Below are positions 7,663 to 15,368 of a stretch of 64,000 nucleotides of DNA, piece after piece (the first letter of the stretch is position 1; every line of letters starts with the position of its first letter). The stretch covers positions 37,843 through 101,842 of the forward strand of contig CAZHIC010000004.1 in NCBI GenBank assembly GCA_964532405.1. The letters run 5' to 3'. The DNA comes from PALSA-1006 sp964532405. Lineage in GTDB: Bacteria; Pseudomonadota; Gammaproteobacteria; Burkholderiales; Gallionellaceae. A model generated the notes under the pieces. That model was not told where the DNA came from, searched no databases, and was given only the letters and a program-made list of their open reading frames with translations. A program made the translations under genes and the position numbers.

Positions 7663-8948
7663 ATTCTTCTCTTCATATCTTCATCGAGTAGCGTCCGGTT
7701 CAATGATTCGACCAGCGCCAACACCGGAATCTTGTCTATGATCTCTGCGGCAAAAGCGTGGGTGAGCAGATTACGTGCGCGCTCCTCGGTCAGCCCGCGG
7801 CTTTTGAGGAAAAACAGCGCGTCAGCGTCTATCTGTCCGACCGTTGCACCATGCTTGCAACTCACGTCGTCATTAAAAATTTCAAGCTGCGGTTGCGTAT
7901 CAATGCGGGCTTTGCCAGAGAGCAGCAAGTTGCGGCTGCTTTGCATCGAATCGGTTCCCACTGCACCTACATGCACCATGATTTTGCCGCTGAAAATCGC
8001 ATGCGCCGATCCATCGGCGATACATTTGTGCAATTGGACACTCTTGCCGCGCGGAGCGGCATGGTCGATCAGGGTATGCGTGTCGGCAATCTGGCGTCCG
8101 CCAATCAAGGCCAATCCGTTGAGATGTATTTCTGCCCCCTCCTCTTGCTGTACCACATGCAGGGAATAGCGTGACACGCGTGCGCCAAAGGCGAGCGAAG
8201 TCGCGGTATAAACGCTGCCTCTACCCGCCTTTACCGAGCAATGCCCGATGTGGAACGCGTTTTTTTCTTCGCGCTGTACGCGTATATGCTGCAACCGGGC
8301 ATGTTCTTGCAGCACGACCTCGGTCACCGCATTCGAAAAATAAATGCCGTTATCCAGTCCGACATAATCTTCGATCAGGGTCGCCTGACTGGATGCACCC
8401 ATCACCACCAAACATCTCGGATAGAGCGCGGAAGGGGTTTCGCGTCTGCTCGCAACATGCAGAATATGGATAGGCGCAGCGACTTCGTTGGTCACCTGCA
8501 CCCATGCGCCATCCTCAAAGAAACGGGTGTTCAGGGCGACAAAGGCATCTTGCGTATAGGGCGCATGTTGTCCAAAATTTTCTTCGGCCAACGGGTTGTC
8601 AATACGATTGACCAGAGATGCAACGGTTACGCCTGACCCTGCTCGCGTCAGGTCAGAAAGTTCGGCGACATAGCATCCGTCGACAAAGACTAATCGGATC
8701 GCGTCCGCGATCAAAAACTTTTCGATATGATCCAGCGTCACCCGCGCAAAAGAATCGACCGGATAAAACCCGTGCTGGAACAATGGCGACAAATCGGTGA
8801 AACGCCAATCGTCATGTCTTGCCGAAGGGAAATTTAAAATCTGGGCACGCGCCAGCGCAGCCACACGAATATCTTCCAGCCAAGGTTCGGATTGAATGAC
8901 TTTGCCGAGCAGTAATTGCTCGAAACATTGTTCTTTGGTCAGATTCAC
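7659..8948 (-). CDS. sufD: Fe-S cluster assembly protein SufD
   Basis: SufD is the SufB paralogue in the SufBC2D scaffold. It has the right-handed beta-helix core typical of the family and ends in the conserved region CKHGATVGQIDADALFFLKSRGL, which contains the conserved His. I chose the GTG at 8948, which overlaps the sufC stop as GTGA like other joints in this operon; this gives 429 residues. An in-frame ATG at 8966 inside sufC would add six residues. Confidence 0.93.
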   Translation of the reverse strand: MNLTKEQCFEQLLLGKVIQSEPWLEDIRVAALARAQILNFPSARHDDWRFTDLSPLFQHGFYPVDSFARVTLDHIEKFLIADAIRLVFVDGCYVAELSDLTRAGSGVTVASLVNRIDNPLAEENFGQHAPYTQDAFVALNTRFFEDGAWVQVTNEVAAPIHILHVASRRETPSALYPRCLVVMGASSQATLIEDYVGLDNGIYFSNAVTEVVLQEHARLQHIRVQREEKNAFHIGHCSVKAGRGSVYTATSLAFGARVSRYSLHVVQQEEGAEIHLNGLALIGGRQIADTHTLIDHAAPRGKSVQLHKCIADGSAHAIFSGKIMVHVGAVGTDSMQSSRNLLLSGKARIDTQPQLEIFNDDVSCKHGATVGQIDADALFFLKSRGLTEERARNLLTHAFAAEIIDKIPVLALVESLNRTLLDEDMKRRI

Positions 8949-9715
8949 ACAGCCACCCTGAGCCAATCATAGCCCCGCGCTTCCAACTCCAGCGCCAGCT
9001 CTTTGCCGCCGGTTCTGACGATACGTCCGCCGTCCATCACATGCACGTAATCCGGCACGATGTAATTTAACAGACGCTGATAATGGGTCACCATCACCAC
9101 CGCATTGTCGGGAGTAAGCAGGCTGTTCACGCCCTGTGCCACTATCCTCAAGGCGTCGATATCGAGACCGGAATCGGTCTCATCAAGAATCGCCAACTTG
9201 GGTTGCAGCACGGCCATTTGCAGTATCTCGTTGCGCTTCTTCTCGCCGCCGGAAAAGCCCTCGTTCACGCTGCGATTGAGAAAGCTGGCATCCATTTCGA
9301 CGACTTTAATCTTCTCCTGCACCAGATCATCAAACTCAAGCGGGTCAAGCTCCTCCAGCCCGCGTTCGATCTGTAAGGTGTTGTAGGCCAGACGCAACAA
9401 CGCGCTGTTCGACACACCGGGAATCTCGACCGGATACTGAAACGCCAGAAAAATTCCTGCCCTCGCGCGCTCCTCGGGAGCCAGAGAAAACAAATCCTTG
9501 CCCTCGAAGGTCGCGCTTCCACCCGTTACGGTATAGTCGGGATGCCCCGCCAACACCTTGGAAAACGTGCTCTTGCCCGATCCGTTGACGCCCATGATGG
9601 CGTGTACTTCGCCCGCTCGCACGGTGAGATCGACACCTTTCAATATCTCTATGCCGCCAACCTCTGCCTTGAGATTTCTGACTTCCAGCAATACCCTGCT
9701 ATCCTTATTGATCAC
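8945..9715 (-). CDS. sufC: Fe-S cluster assembly ATPase SufC
   Basis: SufC is the ABC-type ATPase of the SufBCD complex. The 256-residue protein shows Walker A GVNGSGKSTF near residue 43, a Q-loop (AFQYPVEIPG), the signature motif NEGFSGGEKKRNEI near 152, and Walker B LAILDETDSGLD. It begins at a GTG that overlaps the sufB stop as GTGA. Confidence 0.97.
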   Translation of the reverse strand: MINKDSRVLLEVRNLKAEVGGIEILKGVDLTVRAGEVHAIMGVNGSGKSTFSKVLAGHPDYTVTGGSATFEGKDLFSLAPEERARAGIFLAFQYPVEIPGVSNSALLRLAYNTLQIERGLEELDPLEFDDLVQEKIKVVEMDASFLNRSVNEGFSGGEKKRNEILQMAVLQPKLAILDETDSGLDIDALRIVAQGVNSLLTPDNAVVMVTHYQRLLNYIVPDYVHVMDGGRIVRTGGKELALELEARGYDWLRVAV

Positions 9716-11148
9716 CCTACGCTCCCTTCAAGTTTCAGTCCGAGCAGCTTGGTGGCCTCGACCGCAAATTCCATCGGCAAATGTACAAAAACATCCTTGC
9801 AAAAACCATTGATTATCATGGCGATCGCGTCTTCAGAACCAATGCCGCGTTGCGCAAAAAAGAACATCTGATCTTCGCCGATCTTGGATGTGGATGCCTC
9901 GTGCTCGACTTGTGCCGTTACGTTCTGCACCTCTATGGTCGGAAAAGTATTCGCCGCACAACGATCACCCAACAGCATCGAGTCGCACTGCGAATAATTT
10001 CTGGCTCCCGTCGCCTGACTGCCAATCTTGACCAACCCCCGATAGCTATTGTTGGAACGCCCGGCAGAAATACCTTTCGAGATGATTTTGCTGCGGGTGT
10101 TCTTGCCGATATGAATCATTTTTGTTCCGGTGTCGGCTTGTTGAAGATGGTTGGTCAGCGCCACCGAATAAAATTCTCCGCTGGAATTGTCCCCCAGCAG
10201 CACACAGCTCGGATACTTCCAAGTGATGGCGGAACCGGTTTCGACTTGAGTCCAAGAGATTTTTGAATTGACGCCCTTGCACAATCCGCGCTTGGTGACG
10301 AAATTATATATTCCGCCTTTGCCGTTCTCGTCTCCGGCATACCAGTTCTGCACCGTAGAATATTTGATGTCGGCATTGTCCAGCGCAATCAGTTCGACCA
10401 CTGCCGCATGCAGCTGGTTGGTGTCAAACTGCGGCGCGGTACAGCCTTCCAAATAACACACCGAGCTACCCGCCTCGGCAATAATCAGGGTGCGCTCGAA
10501 TTGCCCCGATCCTTCGGTATTGATCCTGAAGTAGGTGGACAAATCCATCGGGCACTTCGTCCCTTTCGGGATGTAGCAGAACGATCCGTCGGTGAACACC
10601 GCCGAATTGAGTGCGGCATAAAAATTGTCGCCAGCCGGCACCACGCTGCCCAGATATTGCTTCACCAGTTCAGGGTACTCACGCACCGCTTCAGAAAAAG
10701 AGCAAAAAATAATGCCGATTTCGGCCAGCTTTGCCTTGTAAGTGGTGGTCACCGATACGCTGTCAAAAATCACGTCCACCGCCACACCGGTCATCAGCTT
10801 TTGCTCGTGCAAAGGCACACCGAGTTTTTCGAAAGTGCGCCTTAATTCGGGGTCGACTTCGTCCAGGCTGGCCAGTTGTTTTTTTGGCTTGGGCTGCGCA
10901 AAATAAATGATGTCCTGAAAATCTATTTTGGGGTAACTCACGTTCGCCCAATCCGGCTCCTCCATAGTCAACCAGTGCCGGTAAGCACTCAGTCGAAAAT
11001 CAAGCAGCCACTCCGGCTCTTCTTTTTTTTTCGAGATCATGCGTATCACGTCTTCATTCAAACCCTTAGCCACCGCCTCAGTTTCGATGTCGGTGACAAA
11101 GCCGTGCTTGTAAGGTTGATTGACCAGATTTTGTAGCGCTGCGCTCAT
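9712..11148 (-). CDS. sufB: Fe-S cluster assembly scaffold SufB
   Basis: SufB is the scaffold subunit on which clusters are built in the SufBC2D complex. The protein has 478 residues from the ATG at 11148, which has a good AAGGA site 8 bases upstream. A TTG start at 11172 would add eight residues, but it precedes a duplicate copy of the same AAGGATT sequence. The core contains SVCYLEGCTAPQFDTNQLHA and, near the end, SQCDSMLLGDRCAANTFPT with the conserved Cys thought to receive sulfur. Confidence 0.97.
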   Translation of the reverse strand: MSAALQNLVNQPYKHGFVTDIETEAVAKGLNEDVIRMISKKKEEPEWLLDFRLSAYRHWLTMEEPDWANVSYPKIDFQDIIYFAQPKPKKQLASLDEVDPELRRTFEKLGVPLHEQKLMTGVAVDVIFDSVSVTTTYKAKLAEIGIIFCSFSEAVREYPELVKQYLGSVVPAGDNFYAALNSAVFTDGSFCYIPKGTKCPMDLSTYFRINTEGSGQFERTLIIAEAGSSVCYLEGCTAPQFDTNQLHAAVVELIALDNADIKYSTVQNWYAGDENGKGGIYNFVTKRGLCKGVNSKISWTQVETGSAITWKYPSCVLLGDNSSGEFYSVALTNHLQQADTGTKMIHIGKNTRSKIISKGISAGRSNNSYRGLVKIGSQATGARNYSQCDSMLLGDRCAANTFPTIEVQNVTAQVEHEASTSKIGEDQMFFFAQRGIGSEDAIAMIINGFCKDVFVHLPMEFAVEATKLLGLKLEGSVG

Positions 11149-11175
11149 GGTGTAATCCTTAAACTTGTGCAATCC

Positions 11176-11502
11176 TTAAACAACTGCAAAACTTTCGCCG
11201 CATCCGCACTGATTCGTGACATTGGGATTATTGAACTTGAATACATGCCCCAACCCTTCCTTGGCATATTCGAGTTCCGTCCCTTCGAGATAGGGCAAAC
11301 TCTGCGCATCCACCAGCAGCTTCGCACCAAAACCCTCGAAAACCGTGTCGCTCTCCAATGCTTCCTGCGCAATATCAAAAGTATAGGCAAAGCCGCTACA
11401 GCCCGATTTTTTCACGCCCAGCCGTAACCCGATCCCTGTGCCGCTCTTCTCAATCTGACTCTGAATATGCCTTGCTGCCGATTCCGTTAATGTGATTGCC
11501 AT
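11176..11502 (-). CDS. A-type Fe-S carrier (IscA/SufA/ErpA family)
   Basis: A 108-residue A-type carrier that transfers assembled clusters to target proteins. The three ligand cysteines are in GVKKSGCSGFAYT (near residue 42) and at the C-terminus, NQCGCGESF. I chose the ATG at 11502 because AGGAG lies 6 bases upstream; the ATG at 11508 directly follows that site with no spacer. The gene lies between sufR and sufB, so it probably serves as the SufA of this operon. Confidence 0.94.
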   Translation of the reverse strand: MAITLTESAARHIQSQIEKSGTGIGLRLGVKKSGCSGFAYTFDIAQEALESDTVFEGFGAKLLVDAQSLPYLEGTELEYAKEGLGHVFKFNNPNVTNQCGCGESFAVV

Positions 11503-11521
11503 GCTCATCTCCTAATAAAAT

Positions 11522-11968
11522 TTATACCGATACCCCGCGTGGACGGATCGCACTCACATCCACAAACTGGGGCCTGGGTTCGATCATTGCGGCAAGATTC
11601 ACTTTTTCCAGCGCGTCCAGAATGATGTGATTGATCCCCTGCCAATTGCTGCGGGTCGAACAAATCGATTCGCGTACACAAGCCGAGGTGCTGCTGCATT
11701 CGGTGATCGAAATCGGACCATCCACCGCATGAATAATTTCAGCCATTGAAATGTCTTTGGGGTGGCGCGCCAGCCTATAACCCCCTTTTACGCCCAGTAC
11801 AGAAACAACTAAATCTTCCCGTAATAACATTTTGAGTATCTTGCTCACCGTGGACGCAGTCATACCTAAACCCGCCGCCACTTCGCTTGCGCTGTGAACC
11901 ACCCCATCCTTGGCCATATAAGCCATGACTTGAGTGCCGTAATCCGCGAACTTGCTTAAACGTAACAT
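11522..11968 (-). CDS. Rrf2-family SUF operon regulator (SufR/IscR-like)
   Basis: A 148-residue Rrf2 regulator and first gene of the suf operon. The N-terminal winged helix reads ASEVAAGLGMTASTVSKILKMLLRE (about 28-52), followed by the wing VKGGYRLARHPKDIS. The three cluster-ligand cysteines are in ECSSTSACVRESIC (about 94-107). It matches the subfamily annotated as SUF-system Fe-S assembly regulator. Such proteins sense Fe-S status through their own cluster and repress suf. A candidate binding site lies at 11993-12005 in the divergent gap with ilvA. Confidence 0.93.
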   Translation of the reverse strand: MLRLSKFADYGTQVMAYMAKDGVVHSASEVAAGLGMTASTVSKILKMLLREDLVVSVLGVKGGYRLARHPKDISMAEIIHAVDGPISITECSSTSACVRESICSTRSNWQGINHIILDALEKVNLAAMIEPRPQFVDVSAIRPRGVSV

Positions 11969-11992
11969 TTAGAATTCACTTTTCAGAACTGG

Positions 11993-12005
11993 GACTAGTT
12001 TAGTG
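11993..12005. promoter_or_regulatory. Candidate IscR/SufR-type operator
   Basis: Read on the minus strand, CACTAAACTAGTC matches 11 of 13 positions of the IscR type 1 core GACTRWWWYAGTC. It lies 25 bases before the sufR start codon, in the 183-base gap that separates suf from the divergent ilvA. Autoregulation of suf by its Rrf2 protein would require a site about here. The match is by eye and the binding protein is an SufR-type rather than a true IscR. Confidence 0.4.
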
Positions 12006-12151
12006 CTAATTGGTTCGGCGCACAACCCCTTACTCGCAAAAATTCCTGAAAGCTGCAATCTACTGAACTTTGTCGCTCATCAGAAAACCTTTGGGGATTG
12101 CGTCCCATTCCTGCTAATCTTGCGCGCAAATTTTCACACCCAATACATACC

Positions 12152-13669
12152 ATGCAAAGTTATCTCAAGCGCATCCTCACCGCCCGCGTCTACGACGTGG
12201 CCATCGAAAGTCCGCTGGAACACGCCCCCACCCTGTCTGCGCGCATCGGCAACAACGTGCTGTTCAAACGCGAAGACATGCAGCCAGTGTTCTCGTTCAA
12301 GCTGCGCGGCGCCTATAACAAAATGGCGCAGCTCACGCCGGAACAACTCAAGCGCGGCGTCATCGCCGCCTCGGCGGGCAACCATGCGCAGGGCGTGGCG
12401 CTCAGCGCGCACCGTCTCGGCTGCAAAGCCACCATCGTGATGCCCACCACCACGCCGCAACTCAAGATCGACGCCGTGCGCCATTTCGGCAAGCGCGCGG
12501 TGGAAATCGTGCTGCACGGCAACAGCTACAACGATGCCTACGATCACGCGCTGGAACTGGGTAAACAAAACGATCTCACTTTCGTGCATCCGTTCGATGA
12601 CCCCGATGTCATCGCCGGACAAGGCACCATCGCGATGGAAATCCTGCGCCAGCACCAGGCCCCGATTCACGCCATTTTCTGCGCCATCGGCGGCGGCGGG
12701 CTGATCTCCGGCGTGGCGGCCTACGTCAAACAAGTGCGCCCCGACATCAAAATCATCGGCGTACAAACCACCGACTCCGATGCCATGTACCGCTCGCTCA
12801 AAGCGGGGAAACGCGTACAACTCAACGATGTCGGCCTGTTCTCCGACGGCACCGCCGTCAAGCTGGTCGGCGAAGAAACCTTCCGCATCTGCAAGCAATA
12901 TGTCGATGAAGTCATTCTGGTGGATACCGATGCCGTGTGCGCCGCCATCAAAGACGTGTTTCAGGACACCCGCTCCATCCTCGAACCGGCGGGCGCGCTC
13001 GCCGTGGCCGGAGCCAAGCTGTATGCAAAACGTGAGAAGCTCAAAGACCAGACGCTCATCCCCATCGCCTGCGGCGCAAACATGAACTTCGACCGCCTGC
13101 GTTTCGTCGCAGAGCGCGCCGAAATCGGCGAAAAACGCGAAGCCATCCTCGCCGTGACCATCCCCGAGACCCCCGGCAGCTTCCGCAAATTCTGCGCCTT
13201 GCTCGGCAACCGCAACATCACCGAATTCAACTACCGCTACGCCGATCCGACCGAGGCGCAAGTGTTCCTCGGCGTGCAAGTGCGCGACCCGTCGGAGACG
13301 GAAAAATTGCTCGCCGCGCTAGAGAAAAACAAACTGCGCGCCCTCGATCTCACCGACAATGAAATGGCCAAACTGCACCTGCGCCACCTCGTCGGCGGGC
13401 GCGCGCCCGAAGCCAAGGACGAAATCATGTTCCGCTTCGAATTCCCCGAACGTCCCGGCGCGCTGATGAACTTCCTCAACAGCATGAACCACAACTGGAA
13501 TATTTCGCTGTTCCACTACCGCAACCACGGCGCGGACTACGGGCGCGTGCTGGTGGGAATGCAAGTGCCGCATCACGACAAAAAGGCGCTGAAGAATTTC
13601 CTCGACACGCTCGGCTACCCTTACTGGGACGAGAGCAACAATCCGGCGTACAAATTGTTCTTGGGATGA
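12152..13669 (+). CDS. ilvA: Threonine ammonia-lyase, biosynthetic
   Basis: IlvA deaminates threonine to 2-oxobutanoate, the first step of isoleucine synthesis. It is 505 residues, normal for the biosynthetic form. The PLP lysine is in VFSFKLRGAYNKM near residue 50, the phosphate-binding loop is GGGGLISG near 180, and two ACT-like regulatory domains fill the C-terminus from about 330, which allows feedback inhibition by isoleucine. I chose the ATG at 12152 because the conserved MQSYLKRIL begins there. The stop overlaps the next gene as ATGA. Confidence 0.95.
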   Translation: MQSYLKRILTARVYDVAIESPLEHAPTLSARIGNNVLFKREDMQPVFSFKLRGAYNKMAQLTPEQLKRGVIAASAGNHAQGVALSAHRLGCKATIVMPTTTPQLKIDAVRHFGKRAVEIVLHGNSYNDAYDHALELGKQNDLTFVHPFDDPDVIAGQGTIAMEILRQHQAPIHAIFCAIGGGGLISGVAAYVKQVRPDIKIIGVQTTDSDAMYRSLKAGKRVQLNDVGLFSDGTAVKLVGEETFRICKQYVDEVILVDTDAVCAAIKDVFQDTRSILEPAGALAVAGAKLYAKREKLKDQTLIPIACGANMNFDRLRFVAERAEIGEKREAILAVTIPETPGSFRKFCALLGNRNITEFNYRYADPTEAQVFLGVQVRDPSETEKLLAALEKNKLRALDLTDNEMAKLHLRHLVGGRAPEAKDEIMFRFEFPERPGALMNFLNSMNHNWNISLFHYRNHGADYGRVLVGMQVPHHDKKALKNFLDTLGYPYWDESNNPAYKLFLG

Positions 13670-14187
13670 CTTTGAAACGCATACTCATCATCGCAGGACC
13701 TAATGGCGCGGGAAAAACCACCTTCGCGCGCGAGTTCCTGCCGACAGATGCGGATTGCCCAACATTCATCAATGCCGACCTGATTGCTGCCGGGCTGGCA
13801 CCGTTCTCCCCGGAAACGGTAGCGGTACGCGCCGGACGTCTAATGTTGGGAGAGATTGCGCGGCACGCTCATGCCAACGCAAATTTTGCTTTTGAAACGA
13901 CACTTGCCGGACGAGGATATGCGCGGTCAATTCAACAATGGCAACATGCGGGCTACCGCGTCAAACTGATTTTTCTTGCACTCAATCATCCAGACGAAGC
14001 AGTAGCGCGGGTTGCAGAGCGTGTGCGACAAGGCGGGCATCACGTACCGGAAGAAATCATCCGACGCAGATTTGAACTGGGCTTGGCAAACTTTCACCAA
14101 CTCTATTCACCACTCGTAGATGCGTGGGCGTTGTACGACAATTCCGGCCTAGAGCCGGTGCTACAGGATTGGAGCGAAACCACATGA
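13666..14187 (+). CDS. Zeta-toxin-like P-loop kinase
   Basis: A 173-residue P-loop protein of the zeta toxin/AAA ATPase group. Walker A is IIAGPNGAGKTTFAREFLP (about 7-25), followed by INADLIAAGLAPFSPE and FAFETTLAGRGYARSI. The catalytic-type Arg residues lie in VRQGGHHVPEEIIRRRFELG. True zeta toxins phosphorylate UDP-N-acetylglucosamine, but chromosomal members are often of unknown function. The start overlaps the ilvA stop as ATGA and its own stop overlaps the next small gene the same way, so the three are translationally coupled. It opens the accessory island. Confidence 0.85.
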   Translation: MTLKRILIIAGPNGAGKTTFAREFLPTDADCPTFINADLIAAGLAPFSPETVAVRAGRLMLGEIARHAHANANFAFETTLAGRGYARSIQQWQHAGYRVKLIFLALNHPDEAVARVAERVRQGGHHVPEEIIRRRFELGLANFHQLYSPLVDAWALYDNSGLEPVLQDWSETT

Positions 14188-14468
14188 ACCAACAACCTAT
14201 TTCTTTTGCGCTCGACTCCGACCTGCGGCTGTCGGAAGACGCCCTGCGCCGCGCCGCCAAGCGCGCCCGCGTCATTGCCCGGCAAACCGGCACCCAATTG
14301 GTGTATTGCTATCACGGCGAAGTGCTGCGCATTTCACCGGAAGAGCAAGATGACGTTGAGGCAGCTTGGGCAACCGAGATTTCGCGTCGAGCCGCGTTAT
14401 ATCAAGAGGGAAAGACAACGGCCTATTCAGCCGAAGAGGTTTTTGCCCCTTACAAGAAATCCGAATAA
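14184..14468 (+). CDS. Small antitoxin-like protein paired with the zeta-like kinase
   Basis: A 94-residue protein starting at the ATG that overlaps the kinase stop (ATGA). The C-terminal half, WATEISRRAALYQEGKTTAYSAEEVFAP, resembles the addiction-module component/Unstab_antitox family, whose members end in E-[IL]-x-R-R followed by an Ala/Glu-rich helix. The N-terminal half (LSEDALRRAAKRARVIARQTG) is basic and helical and not recognised. The order toxin then antitoxin is the reverse of epsilon-zeta modules. Antitoxin function is inferred from family resemblance and coupling. Confidence 0.65.
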   Translation: MNQQPISFALDSDLRLSEDALRRAAKRARVIARQTGTQLVYCYHGEVLRISPEEQDDVEAAWATEISRRAALYQEGKTTAYSAEEVFAPYKKSE

Positions 14469-14526
14469 ATTCGATAATCATCCATCAGCTAACTGCCCCA
14501 CCCCACAACAGAAAATATCCGACTAA

Positions 14527-15336
14527 ATGAACACCGATACCATCGTGCAAACCCTGCAAATTCGCCTGCCCGACCTGCTGGCGATTTACGCTTTCGGCAG
14601 CCGCGTGCAAGGCACAGCGGGCGCGGAGAGCGATCTTGATCTGGCGGTGCTGGTGGCGGGATATGCCGATCCGCTCGTATTGTGGCAATTGGCTGGCGAG
14701 TTAGCGGAGACGGCAGGCTGCGCGGTGGACTTGCTCGATCTGCGCGCCGCCTCCACCGTGATGCAGCATCAAATTTTCACCGGCGGCCAGTGCTGGTGGG
14801 CGAAAGATACACAGGCAGCCCTGTTCGAGGCCGCCATGCTGAGCGAGATGACCGCCCTGAACACCGCGCGCGCCGGACTGCTGGGCGACATTCAAAAACA
14901 AGGACAGTTTATGGCAGATGATGTGCTACTCACCAGAGCCGCCACCCTCAAGCGTGGCGTGGCGCGGGCTCGCGAAGAATACGCACACAACCCCGCCACT
15001 TTTGCGACCGACCACACCCGGCAGGACGCTGCCATCCTGAACATCCAGCGCGCCTGCGAAGCTGCACTGGACATGGGGCAGCACCTGATCCGCCGCGAAA
15101 AACTGGGCATCCCGCAAAGCGCGCGCGATGTGTTTGCGCTGCTGGCGCAAGGCAACTGGATCACCGCGACACTGGCCGAGAGCCTCAAGCACATGGTAGG
15201 TTTCCGCAATATCGCAGTGCATGACTACCAAGCCATGCAGCTTCCGATCACCGTCAGCATCATCGAGTCGCATCTGGATGAATTTTTGCAATACAGTCAG
15301 GCTGTGCTGTTACGCGATCTGGGGCAAGGCAAGTAA
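14527..15336 (+). CDS. Fused MntA nucleotidyltransferase-HepT protein
   Basis: One 269-residue frame joins two proteins that are normally separate. Residues 1-128 form a minimal nucleotidyltransferase (MntA antitoxin) with FGSRVQGTAGAESDLDLAVL at 21-40, the GSx10DxD motif. Residues from 129 form a HepT domain with the RNase motif RNIAVHDY near 227-234 (RX4HXY). In the usual operon MntA adds AMP groups to the Tyr of that motif to silence the HepT RNase. Here the MntA stop is absent. At the junction, an AAGGAC site lies 5 bases before an in-frame ATG at 14911, so free HepT might also be made. Confidence 0.88.
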   Translation: MNTDTIVQTLQIRLPDLLAIYAFGSRVQGTAGAESDLDLAVLVAGYADPLVLWQLAGELAETAGCAVDLLDLRAASTVMQHQIFTGGQCWWAKDTQAALFEAAMLSEMTALNTARAGLLGDIQKQGQFMADDVLLTRAATLKRGVARAREEYAHNPATFATDHTRQDAAILNIQRACEAALDMGQHLIRREKLGIPQSARDVFALLAQGNWITATLAESLKHMVGFRNIAVHDYQAMQLPITVSIIESHLDEFLQYSQAVLLRDLGQGK

Positions 15337-15368
15337 TACGCAAAGAACAATAGGGAAAATGACTCTCC

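Noticed and set aside
12134..13279. 381-codon frame antisense to ilvA
   Set aside because: Composition (rich in Ala, His, Asp, Gly) is typical of antisense shadow frames in GC-rich genes; ilvA has full family motifs.
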